A DNA stretch of 37,489 bases, from contig NZ_JAGPXT010000044.1 of the NCBI RefSeq assembly GCF_018070465.1, positions 1 to 37,489 on the forward strand, written 5' to 3'. The notes under the pieces were generated by a model. It was not told the origin of the DNA, made no database searches, and saw only the letters and a program-made list of their open reading frames with translations. A program made the translations under genes and the position numbers. Source of the stretch: Micromonospora sp. C95 (GTDB taxonomy: Bacteria; Actinomycetota; Actinomycetes; Mycobacteriales; Micromonosporaceae). Shown one piece after another: positions 23,859-31,340 of this stretch (positions are counted from its first letter, which is position 1; the number at the start of each line of letters is the position of its first letter).

Positions 23859-24986
23859 ATGCCGCGGTCACCACGTCATGCCGTCCCACTCACCGTCGCC
23901 CTGCTCGTGGTCAGCCTGCCGCTGCCCGCCGCCGCGAGCCCCGGGCTCAGCCAGTCCGCCGTCGCACCGCGCGCCACCGCCGCCGCGCCGTCCACGTCCT
24001 CGTTCGCCGCCGCGTCCCACCGGCATGAAGCGGGTCGGACCACCGTCGACACCACTCCGGGCGAGGTGCGGACCACGTTGCGCGACAGGGCCACCGGGGC
24101 CCCCGTACGAGGGTGTGTGTCCCTGGTTCCCGTCGACCGCGACCGGCTCACCGTCGTGTATCAGGGCGAGGCGCAGGACGGCCGGCACGGTGGCTGCACC
24201 AGCGTCGACGGTGGCGACGTGCTCGCCGGCAACGTGCCACCCGGCCGCTACCACCTGCTCGCCGAGCCCTACGACAACACGCAGTACGGCATGCAGTGGG
24301 TCGGTCGACGCGGCGGCACGGGGCAGCGGGAGCGCGGCGTGACCATCAAGGTGCGTCCGGGCAAGACGGTTACCGCCCCGACGGTCAAGTTCGATCCGCC
24401 GGGCACCGTCACCGGTCGGGTCACCCGCGCGGCGGACGGCACCCCGGTCTACTTCGGATACGTCCTGCCCCTGCCGGTGGTCCCGCATCCCAAGTACAGC
24501 GACTACGGTGTCATCACCGATCACGACGGCCGGTACACGCTCACCGGTCTCGGACCGTACCGCTGGCCGTTGTACTACACCGGTCCCGGACTGGCCAGCC
24601 AGTGGTCCGGCAGGGTGGCCAACCGCAGGAAGGCCGACACCGTACGGGTCCGGTCCGGCACGACCGTCACCAGCGATCAGACACTCGTCGCGGGCACCGT
24701 GGTCAGCGGGACCATCACCGTCGACGAGATGCCGAACTACTCCCAGGTAATCGCCTTCCATGCGCGGACCGGCGACGTGACGGGGGTGGTCGACGTCGGC
24801 GCCGACTACACGCTGCGGCTGTTGCCGGGGCAGCGGGTGCTGCTGCGCTGCGACTGCGCCCACGTGCCCAGCCGCTGGTTCCCCAACGCCGCGCAGGTGT
24901 CCGAGGCACAGCCGGTGCGGATCCGGCACACCCCGGTCACCGCCGACTTCGACCTGACCGGTCCCGCCACGGTCCCGACCCCCTGA
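23859..24986 (+). CDS. Secreted protein with carboxypeptidase-regulatory-like folds
   Basis: This 375-residue protein has a signal peptide (RSPRHAVPLTVALLVVSLPL, cleavage likely after AAA-S). The mature part contains repeated beta-sandwich-like modules: TTLRDRATGAPVRGCVSLVPV, TVTGRVTRAADGTPVYFGYV ... DHDGRYTLTGLGPYRWPLYY and VVSGTITVDEMP. This resembles CarboxypepD_reg-like domains, which act as binding or adhesion modules. It contains few Cys (including a CDC at the end). The ATG at 23859 was chosen since GGAGAGG precedes it; a GTG at 23823 is in frame. Function is unknown. Confidence 0.82.
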   Translation: MPRSPRHAVPLTVALLVVSLPLPAAASPGLSQSAVAPRATAAAPSTSSFAAASHRHEAGRTTVDTTPGEVRTTLRDRATGAPVRGCVSLVPVDRDRLTVVYQGEAQDGRHGGCTSVDGGDVLAGNVPPGRYHLLAEPYDNTQYGMQWVGRRGGTGQRERGVTIKVRPGKTVTAPTVKFDPPGTVTGRVTRAADGTPVYFGYVLPLPVVPHPKYSDYGVITDHDGRYTLTGLGPYRWPLYYTGPGLASQWSGRVANRRKADTVRVRSGTTVTSDQTLVAGTVVSGTITVDEMPNYSQVIAFHARTGDVTGVVDVGADYTLRLLPGQRVLLRCDCAHVPSRWFPNAAQVSEAQPVRIRHTPVTADFDLTGPATVPTP

Positions 24987-25056
24987 CGGTCGTCCGGGCC
25001 CGGCCAGCGAACCGCCCGTCGGCGCGGCCGGAACCGGGCCACACCCGAACCCCCGG

Positions 25057-25100
25057 AACCGGCCACCAGGACGACCGTCACGGTCACCTGGTGGCCGGTT
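25057..25100. terminator. Strong bidirectional hairpin
   Basis: AACCGGCCACCAGG (25057-25070) pairs perfectly with CCTGGTGGCCGGTT (25087-25100). The loop holds a further GACCG/CGGTC pair. It lies between the convergent secreted-protein and beta-lactamase stops, 20 nt from the latter. Confidence 0.85.
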
Positions 25101-25120
25101 ACACGCCCCAGGGGCCCGGC

Positions 25121-26035
25121 TCAGCTCAGCGCGTCGAGGGTGAGCTCGGCGGTCCGGGCGAGCAGGGCGTCGTCGCGCTCGGCGTCGGGCTCGGTCCGGT
25201 CGGAGAGCACGGCCAGCACGATCGGTGCCCGGTCCGGCGGCCAGATGACCGCGATGTCGTTGCGGGTGCCGTGGTCGGCCGAGCCGGTCTTGTCACCCAC
25301 CGCCCAGCCCTCGGGCACGCCGGCCCGGATCGTCTTGTCACCGGTGGTGTTGCGCTTGAGCCAGTCCACGAGCAGAGCCCGGTCGGTCGGTGATAGGGCG
25401 TCGTCGACCGCGTACGCCCGCAGGGTGGTGGCCAGAGCGCGAGGCGTACTGGTGTCACGGCGCTCGCCCGGGACGTACGCGTTGAGTTCGGTCTCCCACC
25501 GCACCGGCTCGGTGACCTCGTCGCCGACCTCACGCAGCGCCTGCTTGAGGCCGGAGGGGCCGCCGAGTTGCCTGAGCAGCAGGTTTCCGGCGGTGTTGTC
25601 GCTGTAGCGCACCGCCGCGTCGGCGATCGCGCGCAGCGACAGGCCGGTGTCGACGTGCCGTTCGGTGATCGGCGAGTAGGTGACCAGGTCGTCGCGGGAG
25701 TAGCGGACGACCCGGTCCAACTCCTCGTCCGAGGTCGCGGCGAGCACCGCGCCGGCGGCGAGGGCCTTGAAGGTCGAGGCGTGCGCGAAGCGCTCGTCGG
25801 CCCGGTGCGCGACGGTGCTTTCGCTGCCGGTGTCGGTCGCGTACACGCCCAGCCGGGCGTCGAACTCCCGTTCCAGTGGCGCGAAGTCGACGGTGACCGG
25901 CGCGGCGGACGCCGCCGGTTCGGACACCGTCGGCGTTGGTGTCGGCGTGGACGGGCTGCCGGGAGAGCAGCCGGCGAGCAGGCCGAGTGTCAGCGCGAGC
26001 GCGACCGCGCGGGTACGGCGGTTGGTACTGGTCAC
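25121..26035 (-). CDS. Class A beta-lactamase, lipoprotein type
   Basis: This 304-residue serine beta-lactamase opens the beta-lactam ring. Seen: lipobox LLAGC (19-23, C23 to be lipidated), then a Thr/Pro-rich spacer, the active serine STFK (87-90), SDN (145-147), the omega-loop RWETELN with catalytic E181, and KTG (249-251). All four class A motifs are intact, so it should be active and anchored outside the membrane. The start is a GTG at 26035 with GGGAAGGA before it; an upstream start at 26158 would add a non-signal-like extension. A LysR regulator diverges 134 bp away, as in inducible ampC/ampR-type pairs. Confidence 0.94.
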   Translation of the reverse strand: MTSTNRRTRAVALALTLGLLAGCSPGSPSTPTPTPTVSEPAASAAPVTVDFAPLEREFDARLGVYATDTGSESTVAHRADERFAHASTFKALAAGAVLAATSDEELDRVVRYSRDDLVTYSPITERHVDTGLSLRAIADAAVRYSDNTAGNLLLRQLGGPSGLKQALREVGDEVTEPVRWETELNAYVPGERRDTSTPRALATTLRAYAVDDALSPTDRALLVDWLKRNTTGDKTIRAGVPEGWAVGDKTGSADHGTRNDIAVIWPPDRAPIVLAVLSDRTEPDAERDDALLARTAELTLDALS

Positions 26036-26143
26036 AGCTGGGTCCTTCCCTCGATCAACCGGTCCACCGGACGTCGTCCGGGCAACCGGCACCCAGATTC
26101 GCAGCGCCGTCCCATGCTGTCGAAGACACCGACGACGGTACCG

Positions 26144-26163
26144 ATGCCGAATCGGCATAGACT
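26144..26163. promoter_or_regulatory. LysR operator palindrome plus -10 box
   Basis: ATGCCGA, A, TCGGCAT (26144-26158) is a perfect 7-1-7 palindrome in the gap between bla and the LysR gene. TAGACT (26158-26163) follows and ends 6 nt before the LysR GTG, giving a leaderless message. The palindrome touches the -10, so it suits autorepression. Confidence 0.6.
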
Positions 26164-26169
26164 GCCGGC

Positions 26170-27051
26170 GTGGATCTGGTCGCGGCCTGCCGGGCCTTCG
26201 TGTCGGTCGGCACCCACGGCAGCTTCACCGTCGGTGCCTCCGTGGCCCGGATCCCGCAGTCGGTGGCGAGCCGACGGGTGGCGGCACTGGAGCGGCACCT
26301 CGGCGGGCAGCTGTTCGACCGCACCTCGCGCAGCGTCACGCTCACCACGTTCGGGCGGGACATGCTCGCCTCGGCCCGGCGGATCGTGGAGTTGGCGGAG
26401 GCGATGGAGCACGACGCCGAACGGGCCCGACTGCGCCCGTTCCGGCTGGCCGTGCCGGCGGTCTGCGCGCCACGGTCGTTGGCCCGGCTGGTGGTCGAGG
26501 CACGTCGACACGACCTGAATCTGGAACTGCGCCGGGGCGAGCCGGCGGAACGGGCCCGACTGCGGCAGAGCCACGAGGTGCGCGCCGCGCTGATCTGCGT
26601 ACCGCCGGACGAGGCCGCGTGGCGGGTGCCGCTCGGCCTCGCGGGCGGCACCGACCCGGGTGTCGAGGTGGTACGGCTGGAGACGCTGCGTACCCCACGG
26701 GCGAACCGCCGGACCCGTCGACGCCGGGTCTGGATCTCACCTGAGGACGACGTGCCGCACGTCCGTGACCCGCTGACCCGGCTGCGCGACGCCGTCGGGT
26801 TGCAGCCGACCCAGGTGGCGGTCGCGGCGTCCGTGGTCGACGCCGCCGCCGAGGCGCTCGCCGGCACCGACCTGGTGCTCTGTTCCCCCGCCGAGGCGCG
26901 CGAGCTCGGACTGCACTGGCGGCCGATTGGCGAGCTGCGACCGGTCCGCGGCTACCAGGCGACGGCCGGTGTCCGGGAGGACGCCGAGCGGCTGCGTGGC
27001 GCGTTGGGTCCAGCCGTGGCGCGGTGCCTGGGCGTACCGGAGGCGGGGTGA
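26170..27051 (+). CDS. LysR-family regulator
   Basis: This 293-residue protein has an N-terminal winged HTH (about 1-60): DLVAACRAFVSVGTHGSFTVGASVARIPQSVASRRVAALERHLGGQLFDRTSRSVTLTTFG, followed by a hinge and an effector-binding domain. The effector domain is somewhat diverged from standard LysR and is Arg-rich near 170-180. The GTG start at 26170 has no ribosome-binding site and the -10 lies 6 nt before it. It is divergent from the beta-lactamase and overlaps the next serine hydrolase by 4 nt (GTGA), so it probably controls both. Effector unknown; beta-lactam or muropeptide sensing is an inference. Confidence 0.88.
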   Translation: MDLVAACRAFVSVGTHGSFTVGASVARIPQSVASRRVAALERHLGGQLFDRTSRSVTLTTFGRDMLASARRIVELAEAMEHDAERARLRPFRLAVPAVCAPRSLARLVVEARRHDLNLELRRGEPAERARLRQSHEVRAALICVPPDEAAWRVPLGLAGGTDPGVEVVRLETLRTPRANRRTRRRRVWISPEDDVPHVRDPLTRLRDAVGLQPTQVAVAASVVDAAAEALAGTDLVLCSPAEARELGLHWRPIGELRPVRGYQATAGVREDAERLRGALGPAVARCLGVPEAG

Positions 27052-27953
27052 CCGTCGGCCGACTGCTCCGCACCGCCCGGGAGACGCTGCGCGACGCCGG
27101 GTTGCGCGGCTGTCTCCTGGTCCGCGACCTCGACTCCGGCGACGAGTTGGGCCTGGACGACGACGTGGTGCTGCCCGTCGCGTCGCTGGTGAAGGTGCCG
27201 TTGGCGGTGGCCACCGTGGACCGGATCCAACGCGGCGAACTCGACGGCGCCACCCCGGTCACGGTGGCCCCCGGCCGGGTCCGCACGCCCGGTCCGACCG
27301 GGTTGAGCCGGTTCCGGCACCCGGCCACCGTGGCGATCGACGACCTGCTCTACCTCAGCGTGGCGATCAGTGACGAGGGGGCCTCGGACGCGCTGTTCGC
27401 GCTGACCCCGCCCACCGTGGTCGCCGACACGCTGCGCCGTTTCGGCGTCGACGGGATCAGCGTCCGGCACCACACCCGGGACCTCACCGACACGCCGGCC
27501 GAGCGGCTCGCGCCGGAGGTGCACCTCGCGCACTCGCTCGCCGCGTCCGCTACCACCGCCGGTCAGGGCCATCCGGTCGCCCAGCTGGACGTGGGCCGGG
27601 CCAACTCCGGCTCGGCCCGGGCCTTCGTCGAGTTGCTGCACGCGCTGTGGCGCCCGTCGCGGATCCCGACCGCGGTGGCCGCCCGGGTGCGCGAGCTGAT
27701 GGGAGACAACCTGCTACGACAACGGCTGGCCCCGGACTTCAGCTCCGACAGCTCCCGGTGGTCGTCGAAAACCGGCACGCTGCTCAACCTGCGGCACGAG
27801 GTCGGCGTGGTGGAACACGCCGACGGGCAGGCGTACGCGGTGGCCGCGCTGAGCGAGTCGACGGTGCCGGCGGCCGTGCAGCCGCAGGCCGAGGCGGCGC
27901 TGGCGCAGGTGGCGCGGGAGCTGCACGACGCGCTGCGCGCCGCCCGACGCTGA
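27048..27953 (+). CDS. Serine hydrolase of the beta-lactamase fold, no signal peptide
   Basis: This 301-residue protein has SLVK (46-49, matching SxxK) and KTG (241-243, in SSKTGTLLN), but the SDN motif is SDE (108-110, SVAISDEGASD). No RWETELN-type Glu motif is evident. The N-terminus TVGRLLRTARETLRDAGLRG is not a signal peptide, so it appears cytoplasmic, unlike classical beta-lactamases. Its GTG overlaps the LysR stop (GTGA), making the two translationally coupled. It may be a degenerate beta-lactamase, an esterase or a peptide hydrolase. The family call is fair. Confidence 0.8.
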   Translation: MTVGRLLRTARETLRDAGLRGCLLVRDLDSGDELGLDDDVVLPVASLVKVPLAVATVDRIQRGELDGATPVTVAPGRVRTPGPTGLSRFRHPATVAIDDLLYLSVAISDEGASDALFALTPPTVVADTLRRFGVDGISVRHHTRDLTDTPAERLAPEVHLAHSLAASATTAGQGHPVAQLDVGRANSGSARAFVELLHALWRPSRIPTAVAARVRELMGDNLLRQRLAPDFSSDSSRWSSKTGTLLNLRHEVGVVEHADGQAYAVAALSESTVPAAVQPQAEAALAQVARELHDALRAARR

Positions 27954-28025
27954 CCCCCGTTGACAGGTCGCGACCACCCGGCGGCGCCGCTCCGCTCGCC
28001 CGCCGGGAGCCCTCACGGGGCACGC

Positions 28026-28093
28026 GATGTAAAACTTTCTAGACATGATGTCAAAGACGCCTTACTCTCGTGATGTCAAGGATTCTTTACATC
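28026..28093 (+). promoter_or_regulatory. Promoter with multiple GATGT-type operators
   Basis: A promoter TAGACA (28040-28045), 17-bp spacer, TACTCT (28063-28068) precedes the membrane-protein gene. Repeated motifs surround it: GATGTAAAAC (28026-28035), GACATGATGTC (28042-28052) over the -35, GATGTCAAAG (28047-28056), and an inverted pair GATGTCAAG / CTTTACATC (28072-28080 and 28085-28093) near the start. The stretch is notably AT-rich. The HTH gene in the operon is the likely binder. Confidence 0.7.
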
Positions 28094-28104
28094 GAGGAGT
28101 CGTC

Positions 28105-28533
28105 ATGACCCACCAGGAGAAGCGGGCCTGGATCATGCTGGTGGTCAGCGTGGTCGGCTACGCCGTCTACGTGGCCGTGGTCCTGAGCCGGGTCGGCGAC
28201 GGGCGACTGACCGCGACGCCGTACGCCGGCGTTCTGCTCTGGACGATCGGCGGCGCCATCGCCGCCAGCATGCTCCTCGAGATCGCGCTCGGCGTGGTGA
28301 ACCCGCGTGCCTCGCGGGTCAGCGACGTGCGCGACCGGGAGATCGGGCGGTTGGGCGACCACGTCGGGCAGGCGTTCGTGGTGATCGGGGCGGTGTCGGC
28401 GATGCTCATGGCGCTGGCGCAGTGGCACTGGTTCTGGATCGGCAACGTGATCTACCTCTGCTTCGTGCTGTCGGCGGTGGTCGGCTCGCTGGCGAAGGTG
28501 ATCGTCTACCGCACCGGTGTGCCGCAGTGGTGA
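28105..28533 (+). CDS. Four-pass membrane protein of HTH-linked operon
   Basis: This 142-residue protein has four hydrophobic segments: AWIMLVVSVVGYAVYVAVVL, YAGVLLWTIGGAIAASMLLEIAL, VGQAFVVIGAVSAMLMALA and FWIGNVIYLCFVLSAVVGSLA. Between segments 2 and 3 is a charged loop (SRVSDVRDREIGRLGD). Similar small membrane proteins commonly sit next to an XRE regulator, but no function is known. GAGGAG precedes the ATG. Its stop overlaps the HTH start by 4 nt. Confidence 0.82.
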   Translation: MTHQEKRAWIMLVVSVVGYAVYVAVVLSRVGDGRLTATPYAGVLLWTIGGAIAASMLLEIALGVVNPRASRVSDVRDREIGRLGDHVGQAFVVIGAVSAMLMALAQWHWFWIGNVIYLCFVLSAVVGSLAKVIVYRTGVPQW

Positions 28534-28751
28534 AACCGACCCGCGTCACCAACACCATCCGGGCGCTGCGTTTCGCCCGCGACGAGATGACCCAGGCCGA
28601 GCTGGCCGAACGGCTCGGCGTGACCCGGCAGACCGTCATCGCCATCGAGCAGGGCCGCTACTCCCCCTCGCTGGAGATGGCCTTCCGCATCGCCAACGTG
28701 TTCGGCGTCCGACTCGACGACGTGTTCCAGTACCCCGAGGAGGCACCGTGA
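28530..28751 (+). CDS. XRE-family helix-turn-helix regulator (YgzD-like)
   Basis: This 73-residue protein is almost entirely an XRE/Cro-type HTH: AELAERLGVTRQTVIAIEQGRYSPSLEMAFRIANVFGVRLDDVFQY. It matches the very small stand-alone regulators of the YgzD type. The GTG start overlaps the preceding stop (GTGA), as does its own end with the next gene. It probably represses this operon through the GATGT-type repeats upstream of the membrane gene (inference). Confidence 0.9.
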   Translation: MKPTRVTNTIRALRFARDEMTQAELAERLGVTRQTVIAIEQGRYSPSLEMAFRIANVFGVRLDDVFQYPEEAP

Positions 28752-29740
28752 AAGCCATCGTGCACGACCGCTACGGCCCGCCGTCCGCGCTCCGGCTCCG
28801 CGACGTCGACCGTCCCCACGTCGGCGATCGGGAGGTGCTGGTGCGGGTCCACGCCGCCGGTGTCGACCCGGGAGTGTTGATCTTCCTTGCCGGCCGCCCC
28901 TACCTGGTCCGACTCGCCGCCGGGCTGCGCCGCCCCCGGGTGCCGGTACTCGGCCGGGACGTGGCCGGTGTGGTGACCGAGGTCGGCGCCCGGGTGACCC
29001 GCTTCCGGCCCGGCGACGAGGTGTACGGCACTTCGCTGCGCGGGTCGTACGCCGAGTTCACGGTCAGCCACGAGCGGCGGCTGGCCGGCAAGCCGACGAA
29101 CCTGACCTTCGCGCAGGCCGCCGCCGTGCCCGTCTCCGGGATGACCGCACTGCGCGCGGTCCGCGACACCGGCCAGGTGCGACCGGGTCACCGGGTGCTG
29201 GTCATCGGCGCCTCCGGTGGCGTCGGATCCCAGGCCGTGCAGATCGCCAAGGCGTACGGGGCGACGGTGACCGGCGTCTGCGCCCCCATGAAGACCGACT
29301 TCGTCCGCTCCCTCGGCGCGGACGACGTGCTCGACTACACCCGCGAGGAGATCGACCGCGACGGCCCGGTGTACGACGTGGTCATCGACACCGGCGGCAA
29401 CCGTCCACTGTCGCTGCTGCGCCGCGCGCTCACCCCTCGCGGGACGCTGGCCCTGGTCGGTGGCGACTGGACCCGGGGTGCGCTGCTCGGCGGCTACGGC
29501 CGGCAGATGTTCGGGGCGCCGCTGCTGTCGTCGGTCGTCGGCCACCGGCTGCGCGCCGTCAGCGCCCGCGAGCGTATCGAGGACCTCGACGAGTTGCGCG
29601 ACCTCGCCGAGTCCGGCGCGCTCACCCCGCAGGTCGACCGCAGCTTCCCGCTCGCCGAGACGGCGGACGCGCTGCGCCACTTCACCGACCGGCACCCGGC
29701 CGGCAAGGTGGTGGTCACCGTTTCCGACCCGGCCACATAG
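28748..29740 (+). CDS. MDR-family NAD(P)-dependent alcohol dehydrogenase/quinone oxidoreductase
   Basis: This 330-residue medium-chain dehydrogenase/reductase starts KAIVHDRYGPPSALRLRDVD. It shows LGRDVAGVVTEVGARVTRFRPGDEVYG (about 68-94), the NAD(P)-binding GASGGVG (154-160), and RSLGADDVLDYTREE. The catalytic zinc Cys/His pattern of true alcohol dehydrogenases is not apparent, so the zeta-crystallin-like quinone oxidoreductase branch is more likely. Its GTG overlaps the HTH stop by 4 nt and ends the three-gene operon. Substrate unknown. Confidence 0.9.
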   Translation: MKAIVHDRYGPPSALRLRDVDRPHVGDREVLVRVHAAGVDPGVLIFLAGRPYLVRLAAGLRRPRVPVLGRDVAGVVTEVGARVTRFRPGDEVYGTSLRGSYAEFTVSHERRLAGKPTNLTFAQAAAVPVSGMTALRAVRDTGQVRPGHRVLVIGASGGVGSQAVQIAKAYGATVTGVCAPMKTDFVRSLGADDVLDYTREEIDRDGPVYDVVIDTGGNRPLSLLRRALTPRGTLALVGGDWTRGALLGGYGRQMFGAPLLSSVVGHRLRAVSARERIEDLDELRDLAESGALTPQVDRSFPLAETADALRHFTDRHPAGKVVVTVSDPAT

Positions 29741-29766
29741 CCGGTGACAGTCGCCGGGCCGGAGCG

Positions 29767-30738
29767 CTATCGGAACAGCGTGGCGCGCCCGGCCCGGCTG
29801 CCCACCAGGCGATTCCGAATGTCCAGGTCGGTGACCACGTCCGTGGCACTCAGCCCGTGGGCGGTCAGGTCGACGGTGCGCCCGACCCACCACAGGACGG
29901 GTCGTCGGACACCGGCGGCGGTGTCGGCGCCGCCGAGGACCACCCCCAGGTCGTTCACCGCGGTCGCCCGACTCGTCGCGCCGCCCAGCGTGCCCAGGTC
30001 GGTCAGCACCCCGGCGCGCCAGCGGAAGGCCCGGCCGCCGTCGACGCCGACCACGTGGCCGAGGTTGTTGATCGCCGTCGCCTGGTCACCGATTCGGGTG
30101 ACGGCACCGTCCCGCAGCCGGCCTCCCACGCAGGTGCACGGGTAGTCGTACGGCGGGACGTTGAAGGTGCCCACCACGTCGCCCCGGTTGTTGAACCCGG
30201 TGGTCAGCTCGTAGAAGTCCTGCCGGCCCAGGTCGGTGAGCACACCGTCCTGCCACACGACACGGTGCGGGATGTCGGTTGCCGGGTTGCTCAGGCCGAG
30301 CACCTGCCCCCGGTCGTTGACGGCGACCGCCTCGCTGTAGTCGCCGCCGAGGGTGCCCAGGTCGATCATCTGACCGTTTCGCCACAGCACGGCCCGGGTG
30401 ATCAGCTCAGGGCCGGTCGAGGTGCCGACCACCTCGCCGCGCTCGTTGACGTCGACAGCGGTGGACTCCACGTGCCCCGGCAATACGCCGAGGTCGGTCA
30501 TCACTCCGTTCCGCCAGACGAACGCGTGCCGGGCGCCGTCAGCCGTCAGGCTCCAGCCGACGACCGTGCCCCGGTCGTTCGTCGCGGTGGCGGCGCTGGC
30601 GGCACCGCCCAGGGTGCCCAGGTCGACGGCGCGGTAGGCCAGGGCGGCCGAGGCCGCGGTGGCGGGCAGGACGATCAGCGCGGACACGACGAGCAGGGAC
30701 GCGGTCGCGGCGGCGGCCAGGCGGGTGGGATACCTCAA
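29767..30738 (-). CDS. Secreted HAF-repeat protein
   Basis: This 323-residue protein has a signal peptide (RYPTRLAAAATASLLVVSAL then IVLPATAASA) and at least six HAF-type repeats of the form AVN-RG-VVG...HAF-W-NG-M-DLG-LGG, with variants YRAVDLGTLGG, AFVWRNGVMTDLGVLPG, AVLWRNGQMIDLGTLGG, RVVWQDGVLTDLG and AFRWRAGVLTDLGTLGG. Such repeats probably form a beta-propeller; function is unknown. I place the start at a TTG (30738) because GGAGGACCCG precedes it and it begins the signal peptide; a longer frame from 30840 would put a Pro-rich tail ahead of it. A Cys pair CTC lies mid-protein. Confidence 0.84.
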   Translation of the reverse strand: MRYPTRLAAAATASLLVVSALIVLPATAASAALAYRAVDLGTLGGAASAATATNDRGTVVGWSLTADGARHAFVWRNGVMTDLGVLPGHVESTAVDVNERGEVVGTSTGPELITRAVLWRNGQMIDLGTLGGDYSEAVAVNDRGQVLGLSNPATDIPHRVVWQDGVLTDLGRQDFYELTTGFNNRGDVVGTFNVPPYDYPCTCVGGRLRDGAVTRIGDQATAINNLGHVVGVDGGRAFRWRAGVLTDLGTLGGATSRATAVNDLGVVLGGADTAAGVRRPVLWWVGRTVDLTAHGLSATDVVTDLDIRNRLVGSRAGRATLFR

Positions 30739-30928
30739 CGGGTCCTCCTCGGGAAACGATGACGGATCGACGCCCGCAGCCGGTGGGCGGTGCGCGACCG
30801 GTCGACCACGCACAGTAGAGCGAACTATCGGGAAGGTCACCTCGGTCGATCAGTCACCGATCGATGGCCGGGTGCCGCCCGCGACCGGGCAAGTGGCGGA
30901 AAAGTGGGTGCAGAAGCGGGCCGGCTCG

Positions 30929-31273
30929 TCAGAACGTGTAGCGGACCGCCCACAAACCCCACAGCGCAACGAGGCCGAGCGCGACCATGCCCAGCCCGAA
31001 CGGCCACCACCGACCGCGTGGGCGCACGGCGGCGAGGACGACCGTGGCCAGCAGCAGCGCCGCGACGACGGCTGTCCATCCGGTCGCGGTGGACACTCGG
31101 TCGGCCGACCGGCAGCCGGCCGGGGCAGGCAGCACCGCCGGGCACACGTCGTAGCGGGGCACGGCCAACCACCAGTAACCCGTCCAGGCGGTCGCCGCGA
31201 CGCCGGTGGCCGCGGCGATCCCGAGCCAGCGGCCAATCCGCGCGGGCCGGCCCCGACTCGCGGTGCCCGTCAC
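30929..31273 (-). CDS. Small membrane protein
   Basis: This 114-residue protein has three hydrophobic segments: IGRWLGIAAATGVAATAWTGYWWLAV, GWTAVVAALLLATVVLAAV and PFGLGMVALGLVALWGLWAV. A two-Cys loop (YDVCPAVLPAPAGCRSAD) between segments 1 and 2 may face outside and form a disulfide. No family is recognised. The start is a GTG at 31273, with TACACT ending 7 nt before it and no ribosome-binding site, implying a leaderless message. It follows argG by 67 bp on the same strand. Confidence 0.72.
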   Translation of the reverse strand: MTGTASRGRPARIGRWLGIAAATGVAATAWTGYWWLAVPRYDVCPAVLPAPAGCRSADRVSTATGWTAVVAALLLATVVLAAVRPRGRWWPFGLGMVALGLVALWGLWAVRYTF

Positions 31274-31280
31274 GCCAGTC

Positions 31281-31286
31281 AGTGTA
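31281..31286 (-). promoter_or_regulatory. Candidate -10 box, leaderless membrane gene
   Basis: On the minus strand this reads TACACT, a TANNNT match, with 7 nt to the GTG at 31273. No clear -35 hexamer. Confidence 0.45.
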
Positions 31287-31340
31287 TTGACGGTCTCCCG
31301 GTACGTCGTGCCCGGTCGCTCGCGGACGTGTCGAGGACTG

